29,287 nt of DNA from DASWIG01 sp965371445 (lineage in GTDB: Bacteria > Acidobacteriota > Thermoanaerobaculia > Multivoradales > J023): positions 1 through 29,287 of the forward strand of contig CBDUYN010000133.1 in NCBI GenBank assembly GCA_965371445.1, in the 5' to 3' direction. Numbering within the stretch: the stretch's first letter is position 1; each line of letters opens with the position of its first letter. Below are positions 1-8,200 of the stretch, piece after piece. Under the pieces are notes generated by a model. That model was not told the DNA's origin, made no database searches, and saw nothing but the letters and a program-made list of their open reading frames with translations. The position numbers and the translations under genes were made by a program.

Positions 1-155
1 TACCCAACAGCATACCGCGTGGGCGTGCTGGAAGGGGGGCCTCAAATAGGGTCCAAGCTACTGCACAGGACGCCGACGTGCTATGTATCGTCTTCAACGG
101 TTCAAAGGGCCTTGCCTCCGTGAACGTCAACAGCCGGCTGAATGGGCGCCTGTGA
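1..155 (+). CDS. Possible 3' end of an upstream gene (very uncertain)
   Basis: One forward frame is open from the window edge to a TGA at 153-155 and ends with the protein-like stretch DADVLCIVFNGSKGLASVN. A second forward frame, open to a TGA at 120-122, starts with a plausible YRVGVLEGG. A run of six G lies at 34-39, where a frameshift could join the two. No family is recognised, and an open frame this short can arise by chance. It may equally be decayed sequence like that found at 1054-1990. Nothing else is seen between 156 and 219 apart from the leader of the next gene. Confidence 0.2.
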   Translation, partial: PNSIPRGRAGRGASNRVQATAQDADVLCIVFNGSKGLASVNVNSRLNGRL

Positions 156-219
156 GTAGCATGCCGTTCTGCGGCGTTACTTTGTACTACAAGGGCGAAT
201 GGCCATGGAGATGATCACA

Positions 220-1002
220 ATGAGATTAGCGCAAATCTCTACCATTGCTGCGGTATTGCAACTATTACTCCTTGCGCCAGCGATGGACGCACAGCAGCCG
301 CCTGCCAGCGCAGCGGGACCAAAGCGCACTCTCAAAATCCTGCAACGCTTCGACGAGCGGCTTGTTAAGACGGATCAGCAACTCGTGAAGGGCGAGTATA
401 GAAAAGCTTACCGGGAGGCTGATCTGCTCCTAAAGGAAATGGTAAACGGTTTTATCTCTGGACCAGGCGTTGGTCGTTTCTTAGGATTGGCGACAGTACT
501 CAAAGCTATCGCTGCGTACCACCTTGGCCGTGAGGGTGAAGCTCTTTGGCATTGGCATATCGCAACTCAGATGTACCCAGAAGCATTGAACCTCCAACTG
601 GCGGCATACGGAGATGTAGGTCCCTTTCTCAAGGAGAATGTACTCTCGGAGAATTCGAGGAAATCGGATGCGCACCGAGAATTCTTAGTGCATGACGAGG
701 CGACGAGGGCTGATGCAGAAACGAGGAAAGGGGGAGAAGTCGTGCCTCCACGAAAGGTCAGATCGCCCATGCCCGCATTTCCTAGAGCGAAGCGAGGCAG
801 TGGGCGCATAACCGTGAGAGTTCAGGTGGTAATTAAAAAAGATGGTCACGTCTATTATCCTCGGATTCTTGAATCCCAAGGCGAATTGACACTTTTATAT
901 GCAGCTTTTGAGGCATTACGCAACTGGCGATTTAAACCCGCTCTCTTAAATGGAAAGCCCATAGATGTATGGTACAATCTGAGCTTTAATTTTAGCTCAT
1001 GA
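220..1002 (+). CDS. Secreted TonB C-terminal-domain protein with TPR-like N-terminal half
   Basis: 260 aa from the chosen start. The frame also offers ATGs at 199, 205 and 211. ATG 220 is preferred because GGAG at 207-210 sits 9 nt upstream and because it yields a clean Sec signal peptide (MRLAQIS, a Leu-rich core, cleavage near AMDA-QQ). ATG 199 has an AAGGG only 3 nt away. Residues about 30-150 are helical and TPR-like (LGREGEALWHWHIATQMYP). The last ~75 residues fit the TonB_C fold: PxFP, then GRITVRVQVVIKKDGHV, then an ALRNWRFKPALLNGKP segment and a terminal aromatic strand. In classical TonB this domain contacts outer-membrane transporters and is anchored by an N-terminal membrane helix with a Pro-rich spacer. 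Here a cleavable signal appears to replace the anchor and there is no long Pro/Lys spacer, so energy transduction is doubtful. Codons are richer in A/T (tta, ata, aat, ttt) than in the giant genes downstream. Confidence 0.85.
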   Translation: MRLAQISTIAAVLQLLLLAPAMDAQQPPASAAGPKRTLKILQRFDERLVKTDQQLVKGEYRKAYREADLLLKEMVNGFISGPGVGRFLGLATVLKAIAAYHLGREGEALWHWHIATQMYPEALNLQLAAYGDVGPFLKENVLSENSRKSDAHREFLVHDEATRADAETRKGGEVVPPRKVRSPMPAFPRAKRGSGRITVRVQVVIKKDGHVYYPRILESQGELTLLYAAFEALRNWRFKPALLNGKPIDVWYNLSFNFSS

Positions 1003-1020
1003 GTTTAGGAGGCGCAAGAA

Positions 1021-1053
1021 ATGCTTTGGGAACTTGACGATGATGATGAGTAA
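1021..1053 (+). CDS. 10-codon ORF with perfect Shine-Dalgarno (MLWELDDDDE)
   Basis: AGGAGG at 1007-1012 stands 8 nt before ATG 1021. The frame reads MLWELDDDDE and stops at TAA 1051-1053. It begins 18 nt after the stop of the TonB_C-domain gene, so translational coupling is possible. The strong ribosome site argues that ribosomes load here, but the peptide is tiny and unknown. The alternative, which I favour slightly, is that this is the intact start of a larger gene whose remainder was deleted, because gene fragments begin directly afterwards. Confidence 0.3.
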   Translation: MLWELDDDDE

Positions 1054-1121
1054 CATGGGCGCCTGGGCGGATCCTCATGGGCGGAGGGGCATACAAAGGC
1101 GCCGCAGAACCACTCGCTTGA

Positions 1122-1361
1122 GCGGACGGAAGACCGCCTGAGGACCAGGATGCCGCAGGCTGGCAATTCGACGGCGGCTCGTGGACCGCGGCGACAGGAC
1201 AACTCTACCAGGACTCGGGCCAGGTTCTCGCCCTGGCTTCGATCGCCGGGGCGACCTTCGACTCGATCCGCGCCTCAGCCCGCGTCAAACTGGGCGCCGG
1301 CGCAGGCTGGGCCGGTTTCAATCTGCGCTGGCCGGCACGCCGAGGAAGACACCTCTTCGGC
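1122..1361 (+). pseudogene. Fragment of a lectin/LamG-like (concanavalin-type) domain
   Basis: An open frame follows a TGA at 1119-1121. From about 1143 to 1325 it reads like the start of a laminin-G or DUF1080-like beta-sandwich: WQFDGGSWTAATGQLYQDSG, then GATFDSIRASARVKLG, then AGWAGFNLRW. That spacing (GSW, a short gap, Q-x-S, then G-x-x-[WF]-D-x-I-x-A-x-A-R-V-x-L) is typical of secreted carbohydrate-binding sandwiches. The piece covers roughly 60 residues of a domain of about 150-200, has no start codon or signal, and runs in frame into an unrelated permease fragment at about 1335-1362. It is read as a remnant fused by deletion, not as a functional gene. Confidence 0.45.
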
Positions 1362-1613
1362 GTGAAGATGGCTTCACCGCAGCGGTGGCGACGGATCCTC
1401 TTTCTCGTGGCAGAGGCGCTTCTGCTCACGTTGGTCGGTCTGGTGAGCGGGCTGATCGTGGCGAGCGGGGTCATTCGGTGGCTGACAAGCCTGCTTTTCG
1501 GCGTCACGGCCTTCGATCCGATCACGTTCCTCGGGGCGCCCGTGATCCTCGGCGCGGTAGCGCTCGCCGCGATCCTGATCGGTGCCCGGCACAAAAGCGT
1601 CGAAACCTCCTGA
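1362..1613 (+). pseudogene. C-terminal remnant of an FtsX/MacB-type (ADOP-like) ABC permease
   Basis: 83 codons from ATG 1362 to TGA 1611-1613. The sequence has two hydrophobic helices (LLLTLVGLVSGLIVASGVI and FLGAPVILGAVALAAILIGA) flanking SLLFGVTAFDPITF, then a basic end ARHKS. The LLFGV-x-x-x-DP-x-x-F signature between the last two helices is characteristic of the FtsX-like domain in the large duplicated permeases common in Acidobacteriota. The full proteins are about 800 aa, so about 90% is missing, including the periplasmic MacB domain. There is no Shine-Dalgarno before ATG 1362 and the frame continues upstream into a different protein family. A short expressed ORF cannot be excluded, but it would not be a working transporter. 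Confidence 0.6.
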
Positions 1614-1639
1614 CGTAGCGAAGGTCAAGACACAAACCG

Positions 1640-1887
1640 GAGTTTCATGGCGCTTCCTTACAGGCTGGCAACGTACTAGCTGCCCTCGTCTTTGCTGGGG
1701 CCCATCTTCCTCAGGTCATAGCCACCGGCACACCGCCGTGAACATTGTCACCGGAGTCCTTCTCTTCAACATGATCGGGGGCTTGGCCCTGGGATGGCTC
1801 TATGAGCGATACGGCCTCATCGCTGCCATAAACGCTCATTTCGTCGCTAACGTGGTCCGGGGGCTTCCCTTAATATTAGCGGCGTGA
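1640..1887 (+). pseudogene. Frameshifted C-terminal remnant of a CPBP (CAAX/Abi-type) intramembrane protease
   Basis: Two frames together give the end of a CPBP-family glutamic intramembrane protease. The first frame (about 1640-1741) reads VLAALVFAGAHLPQVIATG and stops at TGA 1739-1741. It contains the family's F-x-x-x-H motif, with His at 1703-1705. The next frame (about 1741-1887) reads NIVTGVLLFNMIGGLALGWL and then AINAHFVAN, which is the H-x-x-x-N motif with His at 1837-1839, and ends at TGA 1885-1887. One frameshift near 1735-1745 separates them. The N-terminal half with the E-E-x-x-x-R motif is absent. Family members process prenylated or bacteriocin-type substrates in the membrane. 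This copy cannot be functional as read. Confidence 0.65.
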
Positions 1888-1918
1888 GCTCCTTCCAGCA
1901 AGGCACCGCTCGTATCCT

Positions 1919-1988
1919 GCGCCAGCTTGCCGGCCTCTATCGAGCCCTTCTGCTCCTCCTCGAAAGCGGCGAAGGCGCAGGATGACAT
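1919..1988 (-). pseudogene. Short remnant of an amidohydrolase (YtcJ-like) C-terminal motif
   Basis: The minus strand reads AFAAFEEEQKGSIEAGKLA at about 1920-1976. This closely follows the conserved block near the C-terminus of metal-dependent amidohydrolases, where A-x-x-x-x-E-x-x-x-G-S-I-E-x-G-K-x-A-D precedes the last beta-sandwich strand. Similarity ends right after GKLA: the usual D-L-V-V-L does not follow. On the other side the frame runs into the hairpin region without further similarity. It is a ~20-residue relic, and chance similarity cannot be fully excluded without a search. Confidence 0.4.
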
Positions 1989-1992
1989 GTCA
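1983..1992. promoter_or_regulatory. Perfect 10-bp palindrome TGACATGTCA
   Basis: A perfect dyad lies about 235 bp upstream of the first giant gene. The core ACATGT recurs at 2161-2166. It could be a regulator operator, but a 10-bp palindrome is not rare and no regulator gene is in view. Confidence 0.2.
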
Positions 1993-2019
1993 ACTATTGA
2001 TACCGCGTTGACCTGGCCT

Positions 2020-2036
2020 CGCGACTTCTTGTCGCG
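2020..2036 (+). terminator. Hairpin 1: 6-bp GC stem, 5-nt loop
   Basis: CGCGAC, loop TTCTT, then GTCGCG: a perfect stem. It abuts the next hairpin without a gap. There is no following T-tract, so as a terminator it would need Rho or act jointly with its neighbours. Confidence 0.4.
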
Positions 2037-2060
2037 CCGTCGGGCAGAGCTGCCCGACGG
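2037..2060 (+). terminator. Hairpin 2: perfect 11-bp GC-rich stem
   Basis: CCGTCGGGCAG pairs perfectly with CTGCCCGACGG across a 2-nt AG spacer (in RNA the innermost pairs would open to give a normal loop). It is the strongest inverted repeat noticed in the window's non-coding DNA and starts directly after hairpin 1, allowing coaxial stacking. Likely roles are transcription insulation between the decayed region and the giant operon, or part of a structured leader if transcription starts upstream. Confidence 0.5.
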
Positions 2061-2072
2061 GGTGGCGAGAGC

Positions 2073-2088
2073 CTACCTCGACGGGTAG
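2073..2088 (+). other. Hairpin 3: 5-bp stem followed by T-rich DNA
   Basis: CTACC, loop TCGACG, then GGTAG. The following sequence TTCTTCGCAGTTTTTCG is moderately T-rich, so this could be the terminator-like end of the three-hairpin cluster. The stem is weak on its own. Confidence 0.3.
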
Positions 2089-2113
2089 TTCTTCGCAGTT
2101 TTTCGAATTTCTT

Positions 2114-2145
2114 TTGGACCTTCCGAGCGTCGGCGGGTCTATAGT
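2114..2145 (+). promoter_or_regulatory. Weak sigma-70-like promoter candidate for the giant-gene operon
   Basis: TATAGT at 2140-2145 is a good -10 look-alike in the AT-richest part of the gap, 81 bp before the ATG at 2227. The nearest -35 look-alike, TTGGAC at 2114-2119, is 20 nt away, which is longer than ideal. The small dyad AGTCT-N5-AGACT at 2143-2157 overlaps the -10. Its placement after the hairpins and before the gene makes sense, but the match is weak. Confidence 0.25.
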
Positions 2146-2226
2146 CTCAAGAAGACTCCTACATGTGAATCGGGGTGGGGGCCGTCCGACGCTGACATTT
2201 CCGTCTTGAAGGACGTGGAGAAACCC

Positions 2227-5200
2227 ATGCGATACACGTTGGTCTCGTCTCTCGCAATCGTCGCCTTGCTCGCCGTGGCTACCGCGGCATACGCCGGCAA
2301 CGGCGTCTGGACCACCACCTATCCCGAGGGCGGCAACGTGCCGGGACAAGGTATGACGCTCGACACCTCGAACGGACGCCTCGACGTCGCCCCCAACTGG
2401 CGGGGGCTCTACTCGTCGACGGACGGCGCCGGTAGCTGGCAGAGCTACAGCGACCACGGCCCAGGCTTTCCGTTCGACCGCGCGAGCATCCTCGGCGTCG
2501 CGCGCGGCGTGGGCAACGCCCTCTACGCCTTCGCCTGGGGTCCCGGCGGCCAGGACCTCTTCCGCAGCGACGACGACGGCGCCACCTGGTACCCCGCCGA
2601 CACCGGCATGTCGGGGGACCTCTCCGTCCTGGGCTTCGATCCTACCAACGCCAACGTGCTCTACGCCGGCACCTGGCAGGGCAACCTCTTCAAGTCCACT
2701 GATGGTGCCGTCAGTTGGACACTGGTCGGCTCCGGCCTGCCGGGCGGCGAGATCCGCACGATCGAGGTGGATCCGCTGGCACCCTCGACCGTCTACACCG
2801 GCGCGCCGCCGAGCGGCATCTTCAAGTCCGTCGACGGCGGCGCGAGCTTCGTCAACGTCAACAACGGCGCGACGTTTAGCGACGTCGTCGACGTCGCCGT
2901 CGATCCCTCGGACTCCCTCGTCGTCTTCGCCGTCGAAAACGACGTCAGCGTCGCCGGTGTCTACAAGACGACGAACGGCGGTTCGAGTTGGACGAAGCTG
3001 GCGCCCACCGTCGACTTCGGCGGCTGGAACCAGTCGCTGCTGGCTTTCGAGCCCGGCAACCCAAGCACCCTCTACGTGGCGTCGTGGGGCGAGGTCTCAA
3101 AGACCACCGACTCCGGCTCCAACTGGACGTCGGCCACCGTCAGCGCCGGCGTCACGACGAGCGTCGTGCTGGTCGATCCGGCGACGCCCTCCACTCTCTA
3201 CGCCGCGACGGCGGGCGACGGCGTCTACAAGTCGACCGACTCCGGCGTCACCTGGAACGAGGCCATGAGCGGCCTCCGGGCACGCAACTTCTCCCACTCG
3301 CGCTCGAAGAGCGTCCACTTCGACGCCACGACCGCGGACCTGGTCTACGCCGGCAGCGAGTGGGGCGGCTGGCGTAGCCTCGACAACGGCGTCACCTGGT
3401 CACGGATGAACGGGCCCGACTCGATCCTGAGCACCCTGGTGACTCATCCGGGCGACCCCGGCGGGGTGTGGGCGGTGACGAACCACCTGTGGCGCTCGAC
3501 CGACTCCGGCGTGACCTGGGCCGACGGCTCGAACGGCGCCTTCTGCTGTTTCGGCGAAGGCGACGTCGTGGTCCATTCCGGCGACGCCAACACCGTCTAC
3601 GTGGCGTCGACGGACCATGGCGTCTGGAAGACCACCGACGGCGGCGCCAACTGGAACCTGTTCAACAACGGCCTGGGCAACACGGCAGTGCGGATCCTCG
3701 CGGTCGATCCCGCCGACGGCAACGTCGTCTACGCCGGCGTCGCCGAGTGGTACGGGGCGAGCGGCGTCTGGAAGACGAGTGACGGCGGCGCCAACTGGTC
3801 GCAGCTCGGCGGCGGCCTGCCGGATCCGATCAATCCCAACCGGATCCTCGTCCATCCGGCCGACTCGAACACCGTCTACATCGGCTCCGAGACGACCAAC
3901 GGCGGCGTCTGGAAGTCGACCGACGGCGGCGGCTCGTGGACCCAGGTCCTCAGCGAGAACGTCAACGCCCTCGCCGTCGATCCGGGCGACACGAACCGCG
4001 TCTACGTCGGCACCTGGAACACGACGGGCTTCTACCGCAGCCTCGACGGCGGCGCGACCTGGGTGGTTTTCGTCGACGGCCTGCCGGTGAACCCCGGCAT
4101 CGACTCGATGGCCGTCGATCCCGCCGATCCCGACCGGGTTCTGATCGGGACGACGGGCGGCGTCTGGGAATACACCTTCGCGGGGACCTTGACGCTCAAG
4201 GTGCGCGACTGGAACGACAGCGGCCCTGGGACGCTGCGCGACGCGATCACGCAGGCCAACCAGGACGGCGTGCCCAACGTCATCACCTTCGAATCCTGGA
4301 TGTTCGGCGGCTCCTTCTCGCCCGAGTCGACCCTGCCGGCCCTCACCGAGGACGGCACCACGATCGACGGTGACCTCGACGACGACTGTATCCCCGACAT
4401 CGAGCTGAACGGCTGGATGGTGGGCGACGACGGCATCCGGCTGTTCTCGTCGTCGAACGTCGTCGACGGGCTGGTGATCAACAGCTTCGGCGGCAACGGC
4501 ATCGTGATCTCGCCCGACGCCGGCCCGCCCGCCGACAACAACCTGGTGGTGTGCAACTACATCGGCACCGACATGAGCGGTTCCTGGGCGTGGGGCAACG
4601 GTTTTGGCGTCCACGTCCGTGGCGGGGCCGCCGGCAACCAGATCGGCGCACCCGGCCAGCCCAACGTCGTCTCCGGCAACAACAGCTCGGGATTTCACCT
4701 CATGGAGGGGCCGGGGACCGTCGTCCGCGACAACTTCATCGGCACCACGGCCGGCGGTGGCAGTCCCCTCGCCAACGTCGCTACGGGAGTCCTCATCCAG
4801 GGTCCCCAGCACGGTGCGGCCGGAGCGAGCGATCACCAGGTCGGCCCGGGCAACGTGATCGCCTGGAACAACGGCCCGGGCGTCATGGTGGAGGACGGGC
4901 AGAGCGCCGCCTATCCGGACTTCGTCGCCCTCGTGCCCGACGCCACCGGGCAGTTCCCGGTGATGGAGTTTCACGCCCGGAACGGCTGCGGACCGTTTCA
5001 GAGCGCCGACGGCCAGACGCCCCTCGACGGCTCCGGCAATCCCTTCGTCGAGAACTTCGGCGCCCGCTTCACCGGCACCCTGAACGTCGACGCGGCCGGC
5101 GACTACACCTTCGAGGTCAATAACTTCGACGTCTCGATCCGGGTCGTGGTCGGCGCCGCCGCCGTCGTCGACTACGGGGATTGCTGCTCGCCGTCGAACG

Positions 5201-8200
5201 GCACGATTTCCCTCGGTGCCGGCGACCATGCGATCGAGGTCGACTTCAGCCAGCCGACAGGCGGCGCGGACATCGACCTTCAGATCACCGGTCCGGGCAC
5301 GGCGACGCTGACGAGCGGTGGTCAGCCGGGCCTTTTCGGCGAGTTTTTTCAGCTGCGCCTGCCCAGCGAGGGCAACCGGATCACGGAGAACTCGATTTTT
5401 GACAACCAGGACGTGGGCATCGTGCTCGGCGTCTGCTCCGAGCACGGCAACGATCCCGGCGACACCGACGAGGGTCCCAATACGCTGCTCAACTCGCCCG
5501 AGCTCACCGGCGTGACCGCCGACGGTGGCGATCTCTTCACGGTCAGCGGCACGGCCGAGCCCGACGCGACCGTCGAGATCTTCACCGCCGCCCCCGACCC
5601 GACGGGCTTCGGCGAGGGCGAGACCTTCCTCGCCTCCGGCGTCGCCACCGGCGGTGTCTTCTCCATCCAGGTAAGCCGTCCGGCGGAGCGCTACGCCGTG
5701 ACCGCGACCGCCACCGACACGAGCGGCAACACCTCGGAGTTCTCCGCCAACCTGGAGCTTTTGCCGCACGCGCTCAGCGTCACCAACACCCTCGACAGCG
5801 GTCCCGGCTCCTTGCGCGACGCGATGGAGCAGGCCAACAGCGACGGCGTGTCGACCGTCATCACGATCGATCCCGGCCTCGCGGGCCAGACGATCTTCGT
5901 GCTGTCGCAACTTCCGGACATCATCGAAGACGGAACGACCCTCGACGCCGATTTCAACGGTGACTGCGTCCCCGACCTCGAGCTCGACGGCAGCGTCGCC
6001 GGCGGCCACGGCGTGATGCTCCACTCGAGCAACAACGTGGTGCGGGGGCTGGTGGTCAACCGCTTTTCGCAGGACGGCATCCACATCGGTACCGGCGGCC
6101 AGAACAACGTGGTCGAGTGCAACTACTCCGGCACCGAGCCCGACGGCGTCACGCCGGCCCCCAACGCAGGGTCCGGCGTCGGCATCTTCGAGTCCGACAA
6201 CCGCATCGGTCCCGCCAACGTCATCGCCCACAACGGTGGCGCCGGCGTCTTCATCGACGAAGACATGCTCTGGGACGCCTTCCCCGACTTCGCCGGCCTC
6301 AGCCCTGACTACAGCGGGGTCTTCCCGATCATGGAATTCAACGACAGCTGCGAGTCGTTTGAGAGCGTCGACGGCATCACGCCGCTCGACGGCAGCGGCG
6401 CCCCCTTCACCGAGCATTTCGGCGCCCGCTTCACCGGCACGATCGACGTCGACACGCCCGGCGACTACTACTTCGAGCTCCAGAACCTGGACGACCGGGG
6501 ACGGATCACGATCGACGGCAACGTCGTCGTCGACAGTGACACCCAGGGCTGCTGCAACCCGGCGGGCAACTACAACCTGAACGGCAGCCACTCGATCGAG
6601 ATTGACTTCGAAGAAGGCGGCGGCGCGGCCGGTTTCCGGCTGATCGTCGACGGGCCGGGAACGGCGACGCTTTCGACGGGCGGCCAGCCGGGCCTTTTCG
6701 GCGAGCTCTTCCAACTGCGCATTCCCGCGGAAGGCAACACGATCACCCAGAATTCGATTTTTGACAACAACTACCTCGGCATCGCCTTCAACTGCTGCTG
6801 CGGTCCGACCCAGAACGACCCGGGCGACGTCGACGTCGGCTCGAACACGGTGCTCAACTTCCCCGAGCTCAATTCCTTTACCGACAACGGCGGCGGCTCG
6901 TTCACCGTCGACGGCACGGCGACCCCCGACTCGACGGTGGAGCTCTTCGGCACCGTCCCTGATCCTTCGGGGTTCGGCGAGGGCAAGGAGTACCTTGACT
7001 TCACCGTGGCCGACCCGGGCGGCAATTTTTCGATCACGACGAGTCTGCCGGCCGAGTTTACGTCGTTCACGGCGACCGCGACCGACGCCGCCGGCAACAC
7101 CTCGGAGTTTTCACAGAACCTGACGGTCAAGTCTCCCGACGAGGTCAACCTCGGCACCGCCGAGGGCTTCCAGGGCGACACGATCGAGGTACCGATCTAC
7201 GTCCGCGACCTCGGGGCGACGCTCCTCGGCGTCGATCAGCCGGGGGGCGCCAAGATCCAGGGCTTTACGTTCCAGATCGAGTTTCAGCCGTCCGCGAGCG
7301 TCCAGGCGGCGAACGCCTATCACTCGGGCACGACCGGGGGGCTTTCGCCGCTCTTTGACACCTTTGTCTTCACGGGCGACTCGCTCACCTACGTCGTCTC
7401 GTTCGACGAGGCGACGAACCTCGTCCCGCTGACGCTCGACGGACCCGGTCCCGGCGACGAGGTGGCGCGGCTCGTGGTGACGATCGATCCGGGAGCGCCC
7501 CCCACGCCCGTCCAGCTGACGCTCTTGGGCGCTACGACGCTTTCCAACCAGGCCGGCACCTTGACGGAGACGGAAGGGGCCCAGCTCGCCTTCGGCCATG
7601 GATCGTTCAACGTCCGCACCCGCGCGGCGACGTCGCTCGCGGCGACGTCGCTCTCGTCGTCGGAGATTCGGCTGCGCTGGAACGATCCGCAGGCCGACGA
7701 GACGGGCTTTCGCATCGACCGCTCGGAGGACGGCGGTGGTTCCTGGTCGACGATCGCCACCGTCGGTCCCGACGACACCGAGTACTCCGATCCCGGGCTC
7801 ACGCCGACGATGCTCTACTTCTACCAGGTGACCGCCACGAACGGCGGTGCCGACGCGCCGACTTCGAACCTCGCCTGGGCCGAGACCTTTCCGGCCTCGG
7901 CCGTCAAGGTTTGTATCCAGCAGGTGAGCAGCGATCACAGTTGGATGCGTTTTCCGTCGCCGGCTCACAACGGCACCCTGTGGGCCAACACTTTCTACGA
8001 GCGTTCGAATTCGACCAACGACGACGTCTACTTCCAGTTCCACGACGCCTGGGGTAACCCGGCGAGCGGTTGGGTCTCGCTTTCCGAGACCGACATGATG
8101 TCGCGCTTCCCGACGCTGCGCTTTAACGGCAACCGGTTCGGCGTCCTTTGGACCGAGCACATGCGCGACGGCGAAGGGCACATTACGTCGAACAACTTCT

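Noticed and set aside
1181..1618. 145-codon ORF in another frame of the debris region, and minus-strand ORFs at 1205-1594 and 1374-1628
   Set aside because: Their products are Arg-rich without family resemblance, while the frame covering 1122-1613 shows recognisable fragments.
2008..2013. TTGACC as a -35 element
   Set aside because: The DNA 16-19 nt downstream is GC-rich hairpin sequence with no -10 look-alike.
2206..2226. TTG at 2206 as start of giant gene 1
   Set aside because: It would add an acidic segment (MKDVEKP) before the signal peptide. ATG 2227 has GGAG at the right distance and matches the MRYT start of gene 3.
2560..4100. Sialidase activity suggested by Asp-box repeats
   Set aside because: Asp-boxes also occur in many non-enzymatic propellers (Vps10-like, photosystem assembly and xyloglucanase relatives). 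I could not identify the FRIP motif or an Arg triad.
3400..6714. Antisense ORF of 1104 codons opposite giant gene 1, and similar ones at 7111-10314, 11087-14146, 17606-20095, 23164-24441 and 26548-28677
   Set aside because: The sense genes are rich in GNC codons, whose complement is again GNC, so stops are rare on the opposite strand. The antisense products are low-complexity A/V/D/G/R strings with no signal peptide or recognisable domain, while the sense frames show repeated domain motifs.
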